64,000 bases of DNA from Sideroxydans lithotrophicus ES-1 (GCF_000025705.1 NC_013959.1:2939657-3003656); one strand, 5' to 3'; numbered from the stretch's first letter, positions 19,938-28,691 are shown. Notes: a model not told the origin generated them from the sequence alone. A program made the numbers and translations.

Positions 19938-21310
19938 CAGAAGAAGCCGAGGCTAACCTGGAACAGTTTTTCGACCTTCTTCACCATCCGCTTGTCGACC
20001 ACGAAGACGATCACATGGTCTTCCGCCTCGATCACGGTGTCGTGGTGTCCCATGATGACCGTGTCCTCCCGCACCAATGCGCCGATGGTTGCACCTTTGG
20101 GCAGGTCGATCTCGTCGATGCGGCGACCGACCACACGCGAGGATTCGCGATCGCCGTGCGCAACCAGCTCCAGCGCTTCCGCCGCGCCGCGCCTCAATGA
20201 ATGTACGGCCGCCACATCGCCCTGCCGCACATATGCCAGCAACGAGCCGATAGTCACCTGCGCCGGTGATAGTGCGATGTCGATCTTGCCACCCTGTACC
20301 AGGTCGACATAAGCACTGCGGTTGATCAGCGCAAGCACCTTGCGCGCTCCCCCCTGCTTGGCCAACAGGGCCGACATGATGTTGTTCTCGTCGTCGTTGG
20401 TAAGCGCGCAGAACACGTCGACTTCTTTGACGTTCTCTTGCTGCATCAACTTTTCATCGGTACCGTCGCCATTCAACACCAACGTGTTGGCCAGCTCTCC
20501 GGCCAGCTTCTGGCATGCCTTCTTGTTGAACTCGATGATCTTGACCTGATAATCCCGCTCCAGTGCCTTTGCCAGACGACGGCCGATGTTGCCGCCGCCG
20601 ACGATCATCACCCGCTTGGCAGGCTTGTCCATACGGCGCATCTCTTTCAGTACACGGCGGATATTGTCGGACGCGGCGATGAAGAATATCTCGTCGCCGT
20701 CCTGCACCACCGTGCCGCCCTCGGGAATGATCGCGCGATCCTGGCGGAAGATCGCCGCGACGCGCGTCTGCACCTGTGGCATATGGGTGCGCAAATAGCT
20801 CAGCGGCTTGCCCACCAGCAGTCCGCCTTCAAAGGCGCGCACCGCAACCAGCGAGACTTTGCCGTCTGCGAATTCCAGCACCTGCAAAGCCTCCGGGAAT
20901 TCGATCAGCTTGGTGATGTACTCGGTCAGGATCTGCTCAGGGCAGATGGAAAAGTCCACGCAAAAGTTTTCCTTGCTGAACACCGTCTCGCGATTGAGGT
21001 AGTCGGTGGTACGGATGCGGGCGATACGCGTCGGCGTGTTGTAAAGGCTCGATGCCAGCTTGCAGGCGACCAGGTTGACCTCGTCGCTTTGCGTCACTGC
21101 CAGCAGCATGTCGGTATCCGCAATGCCGGCTTGTTCCAGCGTGGAGGGATGGGCGGCATTGCCCGCTAGCGTGCGCAAATCCAGCCTATCCTGCAGTTGG
21201 CGCAACTTTTCGCCATCCGAGTCGACCACCGTGATGTCGTTCGCTTCGCCAACCAAGTTCTCCGCCACCGTCGACCCGACTTGCCCCGCTCCAAGAATAA
21301 GGATCTTCAC
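19937..21310 (-). CDS. trkA: Trk potassium uptake NAD-binding regulatory protein TrkA
   Basis: 457 aa made of two tandem RCK modules. The first Rossmann motif is ILGAGQVGSTVAENL near the N-terminus. The second is VMIVGGGNIGRRLAKALE near 230, and each is followed by an RCK_C (TrkA_C) domain. It binds NAD(H) and nucleotides and gates TrkH from the cytoplasm. The operon order trkA-trkH is standard. A 45-base gap separates its start from the redoxin gene stop. Confidence 0.96.
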   Translation of the reverse strand: MKILILGAGQVGSTVAENLVGEANDITVVDSDGEKLRQLQDRLDLRTLAGNAAHPSTLEQAGIADTDMLLAVTQSDEVNLVACKLASSLYNTPTRIARIRTTDYLNRETVFSKENFCVDFSICPEQILTEYITKLIEFPEALQVLEFADGKVSLVAVRAFEGGLLVGKPLSYLRTHMPQVQTRVAAIFRQDRAIIPEGGTVVQDGDEIFFIAASDNIRRVLKEMRRMDKPAKRVMIVGGGNIGRRLAKALERDYQVKIIEFNKKACQKLAGELANTLVLNGDGTDEKLMQQENVKEVDVFCALTNDDENNIMSALLAKQGGARKVLALINRSAYVDLVQGGKIDIALSPAQVTIGSLLAYVRQGDVAAVHSLRRGAAEALELVAHGDRESSRVVGRRIDEIDLPKGATIGALVREDTVIMGHHDTVIEAEDHVIVFVVDKRMVKKVEKLFQVSLGFF

Positions 21311-21355
21311 GCCCCGCCCTTCCGCTTGCCGCTCATGCCTGTGCTTGTCATTCGT

Positions 21356-21907
21356 CTATTCCCGCCATTTGATGGAACAGCCCATGCTGGCGATCTGCTC
21401 GCGCGGCCCCTGTCCTGTCTTTGCAACTTGCAGCATGGCGTTGAACAGATCGCGCTGGGCATCCGGCACCGCCTCTTTGCGCGAGGCGTCCAGGCGTCCA
21501 CGGTATTGCAGTTCAAGTGCTGCGTTGAAACCGAAGAAATCAGGCGTGCACACCGCTCCGTAATCCCTGGCGACCTGTTGCGTCTCGTCCCAGACGTAAG
21601 GGAAAGGATAGTCATACTGTTGCGCGACCAACTTCATGTTGTCGAACGAATCTTCCGCATAGTCGGCCGGATCGTTGGACATGATCGCGATGCTGTTGAT
21701 GCCGTGCTGCTGCAACTCGCGCACATCGCGCATGATGCGATCGCGGATGGATTTGACATAGGGGCAATGGTTGCAGATGAACATCACCAGCAGACCGTTC
21801 TTGCCTCGCGCACTCTCCAGCGTATGGCGCTTGCCATCCACGCCCGGCAGGTCGAACGGGCGGGCCTTCCAGCCAAAATCACACAGGGGGGGTTGCAGAC
21901 TGACCAT
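21356..21907 (-). CDS. Thioredoxin-fold redoxin (AhpC/TSA-like) family protein
   Basis: 183 aa. The fold is that of a peroxiredoxin-like redoxin: DLPGVDGKRHTLESARGKNGLLVMFICNHCPYVKSI, then SNDPADYAEDS and YGAVCTPDFFGFN with the cis-proline region. The redox motif is CNHC, followed by a further Cys before TPDFF. This CNHCPYV subfamily is widespread in bacteria; its partner is not established. No signal peptide is seen, so it is cytosolic. It is divergent from rsmE across a 78-base gap that must hold both promoters. Confidence 0.88.
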   Translation of the reverse strand: MVSLQPPLCDFGWKARPFDLPGVDGKRHTLESARGKNGLLVMFICNHCPYVKSIRDRIMRDVRELQQHGINSIAIMSNDPADYAEDSFDNMKLVAQQYDYPFPYVWDETQQVARDYGAVCTPDFFGFNAALELQYRGRLDASRKEAVPDAQRDLFNAMLQVAKTGQGPREQIASMGCSIKWRE

Positions 21908-21985
21908 GATTATTCACTCCTAAACAGCAGCGTTATTGTTCTGGGCATTATATTATCACGCCCGTCCCGAAGCCCTTTATCCGTC

Positions 21986-22723
21986 ATGTCAGCGCCAAGA
22001 TTCTACTGCCCACCGCCGTTACCGCTCGCCACCAACTTCGAGCTGCCGCCGGAGGCCGCCCATCATGCCAGCCGCGTGTTGCGATTGCGCGTGGGCGATG
22101 CGGTGCAGATATTCGACGGCCTCGGCAACGCACTCGACGCTACCATCAACGCCATCAACGGCAAGCACGTGCTGCTCGGCAACCTGCAGACTTTCATGGG
22201 ACAGCAGGAATCCGGTTTGCATATCGCGCTGGCGCAGGCGATGTGCACTAGCGAAAAAATGGACTGGGTGGTGCAGAAAGCCACCGAGCTCGGCGCAGCC
22301 GAGATCATTCCAGTACAGACACTGCGCAGCGTGGCAAGACTCAGCAGCCCGCGCGCCGAGAAGCGTGCCGAACATTGGCGCAACGTCGCCGTTTCCGCCT
22401 GCGAACAATGCGGCCGCAACACCCTGCCTCAATTGCAGACACCTCAGGAACTGGGGACGTGGCTGGAGGATGTACGCCACACTGCGGGGGGGAAATTCAT
22501 TTTGTTGCCGGGCGGCGCAATCAACCTTCAATCACAACCCAGACCGCAAGGTCGCGCCACCCTGCTGATCGGTCCGGAAGGCGGTTTCACGGCAGATGAG
22601 GCCAACATCGCACAGCAGGCGGGCTTCATCCCCATACTACTGGGGCCGCGTGTACTGCGAACGGAAACTGCTGCGCTGGCAGGTATCGCTGCCCTGCAAA
22701 CACTGTGGGGAGATTTCAACTGA
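21986..22723 (+). CDS. rsmE: 16S rRNA (uracil1498-N3)-methyltransferase RsmE
   Basis: 245 aa from ATG 21986. An N-terminal PUA-like part (HHASRVLRLRVGDAVQIFDG) precedes the SPOUT methyltransferase knot. The knot motifs are QAMCTSEKMDWVVQKATELGAAEIIP, LLIGPEGGFTADE and LGPRVLRTETAALAG. It makes m3U1498 in 16S rRNA. The frame stays open far upstream, but that part overlaps the divergent redoxin gene and has no family similarity. Confidence 0.95.
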   Translation: MSAPRFYCPPPLPLATNFELPPEAAHHASRVLRLRVGDAVQIFDGLGNALDATINAINGKHVLLGNLQTFMGQQESGLHIALAQAMCTSEKMDWVVQKATELGAAEIIPVQTLRSVARLSSPRAEKRAEHWRNVAVSACEQCGRNTLPQLQTPQELGTWLEDVRHTAGGKFILLPGGAINLQSQPRPQGRATLLIGPEGGFTADEANIAQQAGFIPILLGPRVLRTETAALAGIAALQTLWGDFN

Positions 22724-22730
22724 CGTGAAG

Positions 22731-23345
22731 TCAGCGTACGGTGATCTCGACCCGGCGGCTGGGTGGCCCGGCTACTCCATCCTGCGTCGTTGCCGCCGGA
22801 TCAAACTCGCCCCGGCCGACCACCTGGATGATCTGTGCTGGCACGCCTCCTGCAACAAGGACATCGCGCACAACCTTGGCCCTCTGCATTGACAGGCTAA
22901 GATTCGTTTCGTCCATACCCGCACGGCTGGCATGGCCGGTCACGACGACTTCCGGTGCGGCACGCCTGGTGATCTCCTGCCGGATATCCGCGATCATATT
23001 GATCGACTCGGCCGTGAGTTTCGCGCCATCCTCTTCGAATCTCAATGTGAATGAGCGCGGCCTTTTGGGAAGTGTTTGCATCACGTCCGGATACAACTTC
23101 TGGATTTCATCCGGGGTGTAGGTCTTCTGCTCAGCATTGCCGCCCTCCAGCTCGACACCATGCAAGGACTGGTTCACAACGAACTCTTTTCCCCCCGACA
23201 AGATAACGACACCGGAATTCTTTACTTCAGTATCGGGCAACAATACGACCGTTTCCCTGATGTCCGACAACGGAGCCCCTGCGGGTTTATCCGATAGCAG
23301 GTAAAAAAGGTAGACCGTAACAAACCATGCGGAAAATGCATCCAT
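22731..23345 (-). CDS. OmpA-like peptidoglycan-binding domain protein
   Basis: 204 aa. One hydrophobic segment near residues 5-20 (FSAWFVTVYLFYLL), probably an uncleaved anchor, is followed by a charged unique region. The C-terminal OmpA/MotB domain covers about 105-204: FTLRFEEDGAKLT, VVVTGHASRAGMDETNLSLSMQRA, VGRGEFDP and RRVEITV. The usual Asp of the GHTD motif that contacts diaminopimelate is Ser here (GHAS), while the helix Arg (QRA) is kept. It starts 3 bases after the FecR-domain gene, forming a two-gene operon. Role unknown; probably envelope-associated. Confidence 0.82.
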   Translation of the reverse strand: MDAFSAWFVTVYLFYLLSDKPAGAPLSDIRETVVLLPDTEVKNSGVVILSGGKEFVVNQSLHGVELEGGNAEQKTYTPDEIQKLYPDVMQTLPKRPRSFTLRFEEDGAKLTAESINMIADIRQEITRRAAPEVVVTGHASRAGMDETNLSLSMQRAKVVRDVLVAGGVPAQIIQVVGRGEFDPAATTQDGVAGPPSRRVEITVR

Positions 23346-23348
23346 TTG

Positions 23349-23801
23349 TCACTCCTTCCCTACCGACACGATGAAATCGGTTCCGTAGACGGCTATCGTT
23401 GACGTTGGGGTACGTATACTCACAGCGGAAGGATTCCGCTTGCCGAGCAACCCGGTCACAAAACGCATGGATCCCTTGGACAGGGTGACAAGCATGTTGC
23501 CGTTTTGCCGGGCAGGGTCGTAGCGAAACCTGTTCAATTGCGAGACACTCTTTGAACCGAACGACATCAAAGTGCCATCCTGGAGCGTGACTCCTACCGC
23601 GCTATCCGGCCCGGTGATGATCTTGTCTATCTCCATCAACTGCATTCCGGATATACCCATGATGTAGGCATTGCTGCGCACGATGCTTACTTCGCCTTTC
23701 ACCGACTTCACCGTTCCAATGACCTCGTCGGCAAACGCCGTAGTCGCAGACAAAAAGATCGCCGCAACGGTCCACGATAATCTGCTTTTCCATGCGTTCA
23801 T
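23349..23801 (-). CDS. Exported FecR-domain protein
   Basis: 150 aa. Residues 1-24 form a signal peptide ending TAFA, so the protein is periplasmic. The rest is a single FecR beta-domain: VIGTVKSVKGEVSIVR, IITGPDSAVGVTLQDGTLMSFGSKSV, and the C-terminal VSIRTPTSTIAVYGTDFIV typical of FecR proteins of the stand-alone type. It lacks the transmembrane helix and anti-sigma region of true FecR regulators. Translation is tightly linked to the OmpA-like gene downstream. It may be a cell-wall scaffold or sensor; function not established. Confidence 0.85.
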   Translation of the reverse strand: MNAWKSRLSWTVAAIFLSATTAFADEVIGTVKSVKGEVSIVRSNAYIMGISGMQLMEIDKIITGPDSAVGVTLQDGTLMSFGSKSVSQLNRFRYDPARQNGNMLVTLSKGSMRFVTGLLGKRNPSAVSIRTPTSTIAVYGTDFIVSVGKE

Positions 23802-23896
23802 GTGCTCTCCTGAATTGCGTCCCGCCTTGCGACTTGTTATGTTATCGGAAAGTTCGACGCAACCCTATTTTTTTCATTCCGCCAGCAGGAGCTGCC

Positions 23897-24082
23897 ATGC
23901 CTTATGTCAACATACGCATCGCCGGAACATTGAGCCGCGAGCAAAAAGCCAGGATCGCCGAAGAGATCACTGACACCCTCGAGCGCATCGCGCTCAAACC
24001 CAGGTCGTACACCTACATCGCCTTTGACGAACTACCCGACGAGAACTGGGCGATCGCCGGCAAGCTGCTGGACGAAGATTAA
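23897..24082 (+). CDS. 4-oxalocrotonate tautomerase family protein
   Basis: 61 aa from ATG 23897, preceded by an AGGAG site. The protein begins MPYVNIRIAG; after Met removal the N-terminal proline is the catalytic base of the tautomerase superfamily. Length matches the 4-OT subunit (about 62 aa), and the C-terminus reads DELPDENWAIAGKLLDED. The physiological substrate is unknown; no meta-cleavage genes are nearby. The last 72 bases belong to a 127-base tandemly repeated unit that continues downstream. Confidence 0.88.
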   Translation: MPYVNIRIAGTLSREQKARIAEEITDTLERIALKPRSYTYIAFDELPDENWAIAGKLLDED

Positions 24083-24340
24083 TGTGTACGCGGCTGCTCC
24101 CGCACCATGGGCTTCGCCCCACCGTGTCGCAGCCGCTACCTACATCGCCTTTGACGAACTACCCGACGAGAACTGGGCGATCGCCGGCAAGCTGCTGGAC
24201 GAAGATTAATGTGTACGCGGCTGCTCCCGCACCACGGGCTTCGCCCCACCGTGTCGCAGCCGCTACCTGCATCGCCTTTGACGAATTGCCCGGCGAGAAG
24301 CGGGTGATCGCGGCCAACCTGCCGGATGAAGATTATCACA
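24011..24340 (+). repeat. 127-bp tandem repeat covering the tautomerase 3' end and following spacer (two full copies, one partial)
   Basis: The unit starts at 24011, 24138 and 24265, an exact spacing of 127 bases. Copies 1 and 2 are almost identical (one change seen, CCATGG against CCACGG in the spacer). Copy 3 is partial and diverged. Each full unit holds the last 72 bases of the tautomerase gene including its stop, then a spacer. The spacer begins with GCGGCTGC and ends with GCAGCCGC, perfect 8-base complements that would enclose an inner GGGC/GCCC hairpin. This accounts for most of the 367-base gap before argA (24083-24449). The remainder (24341-24449) shows no gene. Confidence 0.9.
24138..24334 (+). 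pseudogene. Truncated tautomerase C-terminal fragments (repeat copies 2 and 3)
   Basis: Copy 2 (24138-24209) encodes the same 23-residue C-terminal piece of the tautomerase, ending in LLDED and a stop, but has no start codon or N-terminal proline. Copy 3 (from 24265) encodes a diverged version (FDELPGEKRVIAANLPDED) without the stop. They look like non-functional relics of tandem duplication. An alternative is that copy 3 preserves an older paralogue end and copies 1-2 arose by recent slippage. Confidence 0.7.
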
Positions 24341-24449
24341 ACGTCTTTTTCGGCACTGCATGCCACCCCGCCCATCTCCATGATTTGAAATATAATGCGC
24401 TGGCTTCTTTATTGAATTTCTCCACCGAGCCAGGAGTCGACCGAACACC

Positions 24450-25781
24450 ATGCCAGCCGCCCCAGCCAGTTCAACACCCGAATTCGTCGCGTGGTTCCGT
24501 TCCGTTGCGCCCTATATCAACGCTTTTCGCGGCAAGACTTTTGTCGTCGCATTCGGCGGCGAAGTGGTCGCGGACGGCAAGTTCATCGAACTGACGCATG
24601 ACTTCAATCTGCTGGCGGCACTCGGCATCCGTCTGGTGCTGGTGCATGGCGCACGCCCGCAGATCGAGCAGCGGCTGGTGCAGAACAACATCGAAGGCAG
24701 TTACCACCGCGGCATCCGGCTCACCGATGCCGAGACCATGCAATGCGTCAAGGAAGCGGTCGGCCGCGTGCGCGTGGAGATCGAGGCGCTGTTATCGCTC
24801 GGACTGGCGAATTCGCCGATGGCCAACGCGGATATCCGCGTTGCGGGCGGCAACTTCATCACGGCGCAACCCATGGGGGTGATCAACGGTGTCGACCTGA
24901 TGCATACCGGTTGCGTGCGCAAGGTGGATGTCGCCGCACTCAGGGATCGCATGGAATTCGGGGAAGTGGTGCTGCTTTCGCCGCTGGGCTATTCCCCCAC
25001 CGGCGAAGTGTTCAACCTGACGCTTGAGGATGTCGCGACTGCGACGGCTATCGCTCTGGACGCGGACAAGTTGATCTTCCTGACAGACACCGATGGGGTG
25101 CACAACAAGGATGGTGAGCTGCTGAAAGAGCTGACCATCGTCGAAGCCAGCAAGCTCCTGTCCGGCAAACGCAAGCTGCCGGACGATGTGGGGTTGTTCC
25201 TGCCTTGTGCCGTGCGCGCCTGCGAAGCGGGCGTGGCGAGGACACACCTGGTCAGCCGCCATACCGACGGCGCATTGTTGCAGGAACTGTTCAGCGACGA
25301 AGGCATCGGCACCATGGTGGTGGAAAGCACGCTCAACACGCTGCGCGAAGCGACCATCAAGGACGTCGGCGGTATCCTGCAACTGCTCCAGCCGCTTGAA
25401 GCCGAGGGCATCCTGGTGCGGAGGTCGAGGGAATTGCTGGAGCGGGAGATCGCCCGTTTCGTGGTGCTGGAACATGGCCACCGCATCATTGGCTGCGCAG
25501 CCTTGTATCCCTTTGCCGACGAAAAAGCCGGGGAACTCGCCTGCCTTGCGGTGCAGCCCGCCTACCGCGATCACGGCTATGGCGACATCCTGCTCAAGCA
25601 CATCGCAAAACGGGCGCAGGAGATGAAGCTGCAAAAACTGTTCGTACTGACCACGCGCACGGCACACTGGTTCATCGAGCGCGGTTTCAAGGAGGTCGAC
25701 GTGGAGCAGCTGCCGGCGCAAAAGAAGACGCTTTACAACTATCAGCGCCGCTCCAAGGTGTTCGTCCGGAACCTGCGGTAA
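24450..25781 (+). CDS. argA: Amino-acid N-acetyltransferase (N-acetylglutamate synthase) ArgA
   Basis: 443 aa, the classic two-domain ArgA length. Residues about 20-290 form an amino-acid-kinase-like domain (FVVAFGGEVVAD, LVLVHGARPQIEQRL, ADKLIFLTDTDGV) that binds arginine in this family. Residues about 300-443 form the GNAT acetyltransferase (LACLAVQPAYRDHGYGDILL, LTTRTAHWFIERGF). It catalyses acetyl-CoA plus glutamate to N-acetylglutamate, the first step of arginine synthesis, usually feedback-inhibited by arginine. ATG 24450 is followed by the conserved FVAWFRSVAPYINAFRGKTFV. Confidence 0.96.
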   Translation: MPAAPASSTPEFVAWFRSVAPYINAFRGKTFVVAFGGEVVADGKFIELTHDFNLLAALGIRLVLVHGARPQIEQRLVQNNIEGSYHRGIRLTDAETMQCVKEAVGRVRVEIEALLSLGLANSPMANADIRVAGGNFITAQPMGVINGVDLMHTGCVRKVDVAALRDRMEFGEVVLLSPLGYSPTGEVFNLTLEDVATATAIALDADKLIFLTDTDGVHNKDGELLKELTIVEASKLLSGKRKLPDDVGLFLPCAVRACEAGVARTHLVSRHTDGALLQELFSDEGIGTMVVESTLNTLREATIKDVGGILQLLQPLEAEGILVRRSRELLEREIARFVVLEHGHRIIGCAALYPFADEKAGELACLAVQPAYRDHGYGDILLKHIAKRAQEMKLQKLFVLTTRTAHWFIERGFKEVDVEQLPAQKKTLYNYQRRSKVFVRNLR

Positions 25782-25907
25782 GGCTTCGTCCGGGAAATCC
25801 CTGTTCCCACACCGAGTAATTCAGCGCGCGAGCGTTGCCGCTGGATTTGGATGGGGATTCACGGTAATGTCACATTCCTCAAGCATAATCACGGAGTGAA
25901 CTCAATC

Positions 25908-26180
25908 ATGGCAAGAACAGTGCAGTGCGTAAAACTGGGCCGCGAATCGGAAGGGCTGGATCGTCCACCTTATCCCGGTGCGCTGGGCCAGCGTATCTAT
26001 GAAAGCGTTTCAAAAGAAGCCTGGCAAGGCTGGATCAAGTTCCAGACCATGCTGGTAAACGAGAACCGCCTCAACCTCGCCGATGCCAAGGCGCGCAAAT
26101 ACCTCGCCGAACAGATGGAGAACTATTTCTTCGGTGCAGGTACCCAGATGCCCACGGGATACGTTCCGCCGAAAAACTGA
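25908..26180 (+). CDS. yggX: Fe(2+)-trafficking protein YggX
   Basis: 90 aa from ATG 25908, the normal YggX length. [24 protein letters not shown] (written with Cys7 as the key residue) leads to [20 protein letters not shown] and [16 protein letters not shown], the hallmark sequence of the family. It is thought to move ferrous iron and protect Fe-S clusters from oxidation. Here it lies alone between argA and ppk1 rather than beside mutY. Confidence 0.95.
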   Translation: MARTVQCVKLGRESEGLDRPPYPGALGQRIYESVSKEAWQGWIKFQTMLVNENRLNLADAKARKYLAEQMENYFFGAGTQMPTGYVPPKN

Positions 26181-26218
26181 ACCGCCGCTAAACCGCCAGT
26201 ACGCTGGCAATCCCGCTC

Positions 26219-28309
26219 ATGGCAAAAACCTTCCCGTCGCAGAATTTCCTCAATCGCGAGCTCGGCCTGCTCGAATTCAACCGGCGCGTCCTCGCGCAAG
26301 CGGAGGACGCGTCGGTTCCGTTGCTGGAAAGGCTCAAATACCTGTGCATCGTCAGCAGCAACCTCGACGAATTCTTCGAGATCCGCGTTGCCGGACTGAA
26401 GGAGCAGGCCAAGCTGGGCGGCCTTGCGGCCGGGCCTGACGGGCTGGAGGCCACGCAGATACTCAAGCGCCTGTACGCGCCGACACACCAGCTCATCGCG
26501 CGGCAATACCAGCTGTTCAATGAAGAACTCGTGCCGGCCCTTGCGCAGCAAGGCATCAAGTTCCTGCGCCGCACTCACTGGAACGAGGCCCAAAAGAACT
26601 GGGTCAGGGATTTCTTCATGCGCGAGGTGATGCCGGTGCTGACACCGATCGGGCTCGACCCGGCGCACCCGTTCCCGCGCGTGCTCAACAAGAGCCTCAA
26701 TTTCGCCGTCGAGCTGCAAGGCAAGGACGCGTTCGGCCGCAACTCGGCCAAGGCCATCGTGCAGGCCCCGCGCGTGTTGCCGCGAGCCATCCTGATACCG
26801 CCGGAGATCTCCGGCTGCCCCTACGGTTTCGTGTTCCTCTCTTCCATCCTGCACGCGCATGTCGGCGAGCTGTTTGCCGGCATGGAAGTGCAAGGCTGCT
26901 ACCAGTTCCGCGTGACCCGCAATAGCGACCTGTTCGTGGACGAGGAAGAAGTCAAGAACCTGCGCATCAGCCTGCAGGGCGAATTGCCGCAGCGCCACTT
27001 TGGCGATGCCGTGCGGCTGGAAGTGGCCGACAATTGCCCCCCTGCCATGTCCGAATTCCTGCTGCAGCAATTCGAACTGAAGCCGGAAGACCTGTATAGC
27101 GTGAAAGGGCCGGTCAACCTGGTGCGCCTGATGCGCATCCCGGACCAGGTGGCACGCGACGATCTCAAGTTCGCACCTTTTGCGCCCGGCATGCCCACCT
27201 TGCTGCAAAAAAAGGGCGCGGACATGTTCAAGGTGCTGCGCAAGAACGACGTGTTGCTGCACCACCCATACCAGTCGTTCAAACCGGTGATCGACTTCAT
27301 CCAGCAGGCCGCCGCCGACCCGAACGTGGTCGCCATCAAGCAGACGGTGTACCGCACGGGCGTCGATTCGGAACTGATGGAAGCGCTCATTGCAGCGGCG
27401 ATGCGCGGCAAAGAGGTCACCGTAGTGGTGGAGCTGCTCGCCCGCTTCGATGAGGAAGCCAACATCAATTGGGCCAGCCGTCTGGAAGAAGTTGGCGCAC
27501 ATGTGGTGTATGGTGTGGTGGGACACAAGACTCACGCCAAGATGTTGATGGTCGTGCGGCGCGAGGACAACGGCCTGCGCCGCTATGTGCACCTTGGCAC
27601 CGGCAACTACCACCCGCGCACGGCACGGCTGTATACCGATTTCGGCATGTTCACCAGCAACGAGGAGGTGTGTTCCGACGTGAACGAAGTGTTCATGCAG
27701 CTCACCGGGCTGGGCAAGGCGAGCAAACTGCGCCATCTGTGGCAATCGCCGTTCACCTTGCACACCAATATATTGGCGGCCATCCGCAACGAAACCAGGC
27801 TGGCCAAGGAAGGTAAGCGCGCACATATCATCGCCAAGATGAATTCGCTGCTGGAACCGGAAACCATCACCGCGCTGTATGAGGCGTCGCAGGCGGGAGT
27901 GAAGATCGACCTCATCGTGCGCGGCGTGTGTGCCCTGCGTCCGGGTGTCGCGGGGTTATCCGAAAACATCCATGTCATTTCCATCATCGGGCGCTTCCTT
28001 GAGCACACCCGGATCTTCTATTTCCGCAACGACCTGGCCCATGACGTCTATCTGGCCAGCGCAGACTGGATGGACCGCAATTTCTTCCGCCGTATCGAGG
28101 TATGCTTCCCCGTGCTCGACGAAAAACTCAAGAAGCGCGTACTGGATGAAGGATTGAAGAGCTACCTGAAGGATAACGCCCAGGCCTGGGAGATGGACTG
28201 CAATGGCTTCTGGCACCGCAAGGCTTCTGCACGCGCTGCAACCACATGCGCCCAGACCGCCTTGCTGCAGGAATTGGGACAGCCGCTGGCGGCTGCCGAC
28301 GCTGATTAA
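26219..28309 (+). CDS. ppk1: Polyphosphate kinase 1
   Basis: 696 aa, the standard PPK1 length. It opens with NFLNRELGLLEFNRRVLAQAED. The phospholipase-D-like catalytic core carries ANINWASRLEEVGAHVVYG and GHKTHAKM (phosphorylated His near 439). It continues with RRYVHLGTGNYHPRTARLYTDF and FLEHTRIFYF (second active-site His near 595). It reversibly polymerises ATP gamma-phosphate into polyphosphate. Its TAA stop overlaps the stop of the convergent lysine-rich gene within TTAA. It lies 38 bases after yggX, with SixA and a PPK2 protein just beyond, forming a phosphate/polyphosphate cluster. Confidence 0.96.
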   Translation: MAKTFPSQNFLNRELGLLEFNRRVLAQAEDASVPLLERLKYLCIVSSNLDEFFEIRVAGLKEQAKLGGLAAGPDGLEATQILKRLYAPTHQLIARQYQLFNEELVPALAQQGIKFLRRTHWNEAQKNWVRDFFMREVMPVLTPIGLDPAHPFPRVLNKSLNFAVELQGKDAFGRNSAKAIVQAPRVLPRAILIPPEISGCPYGFVFLSSILHAHVGELFAGMEVQGCYQFRVTRNSDLFVDEEEVKNLRISLQGELPQRHFGDAVRLEVADNCPPAMSEFLLQQFELKPEDLYSVKGPVNLVRLMRIPDQVARDDLKFAPFAPGMPTLLQKKGADMFKVLRKNDVLLHHPYQSFKPVIDFIQQAAADPNVVAIKQTVYRTGVDSELMEALIAAAMRGKEVTVVVELLARFDEEANINWASRLEEVGAHVVYGVVGHKTHAKMLMVVRREDNGLRRYVHLGTGNYHPRTARLYTDFGMFTSNEEVCSDVNEVFMQLTGLGKASKLRHLWQSPFTLHTNILAAIRNETRLAKEGKRAHIIAKMNSLLEPETITALYEASQAGVKIDLIVRGVCALRPGVAGLSENIHVISIIGRFLEHTRIFYFRNDLAHDVYLASADWMDRNFFRRIEVCFPVLDEKLKKRVLDEGLKSYLKDNAQAWEMDCNGFWHRKASARAATTCAQTALLQELGQPLAAADAD

Positions 28310-28641
28310 GCCTTCTTCGGACGCCCGGTCTTGATCTTTTCGAGGCTGGAGATGGCACGCTTCAATTGCGCCGCGTTCAGCTTTGACAGGTTTTGCAGGC
28401 TGGCACGCAACAGTTCGCTCTTCTTTACATGCAAACCCGCTTTGAGCGCCTTCAGCTTGAGCTCGGCAATCAATTCGTAATCGGTTTGCGGCATGGTAAA
28501 GCTGTCGCGCACCACTTTGACTTTGCTGTCGGCCTTCTTTTCCTTTTTCGGTTTTTTCTCGGGTTTTGGCGCGGTCATCGCAACAGCAGGCTTGCGTACT
28601 GCAGGTTTTTTGGCGGCGGGCTTACGGGTAGCGGCGGTCAT
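28306..28641 (-). CDS. Lysine/alanine/proline-rich small protein with C-terminal ribbon-helix-helix-like segment
   Basis: 111 aa from ATG 28641, with a good GGGAG site 8-9 bases upstream. Residues 1-45 are almost only Lys, Ala, Pro and Arg (RKPAAKKPAVRKPAVA, KPEKKPKKEKK), like histone H1-type tails or the PAKK repeats of PhaM. Residues 48-90 (VRDSFTMPQTDYELI, VKKSELLRASLQNL) resemble a CopG-type ribbon-helix-helix unit: a strand with MP, a helix, then KSELLRA. It is convergent with ppk1 and divergent from sixA. It probably binds nucleic acid and/or polyanions. No named family is recognised. Confidence 0.7.
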   Translation of the reverse strand: MTAATRKPAAKKPAVRKPAVAMTAPKPEKKPKKEKKADSKVKVVRDSFTMPQTDYELIAELKLKALKAGLHVKKSELLRASLQNLSKLNAAQLKRAISSLEKIKTGRPKKA

Positions 28642-28672
28642 ATCGATCTCCCTGGGTGAGTGTGGCAAAAAC

Positions 28673-28691
28673 AGTATATACGGTATATTCT
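28673..28691. promoter_or_regulatory. 19-base near-perfect palindrome in the divergent promoter region of sixA and the Lys-rich gene
   Basis: AGTATATACGGTATATTCT pairs at 8 of 9 positions around a central G. It contains -10-like boxes on both strands (TATATT towards sixA, TATACT towards the Lys-rich gene). It sits in the 87-base gap between the two starts. A dimeric regulator, possibly the ribbon-helix-helix-like product itself, could bind here. Inference from symmetry and position only. Confidence 0.4.

Noticed and set aside
24011..24340. Possible CRISPR array
   Set aside because: The repeat period is 127 bases with contiguous, near-identical units and coding content; no short repeat/spacer alternation.
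24082..24594. Plus-strand frame running through the tautomerase repeats into argA
   Set aside because: It exists only because of the 127-base repeats, overlaps the argA start in another frame, and has no coherent protein sequence.
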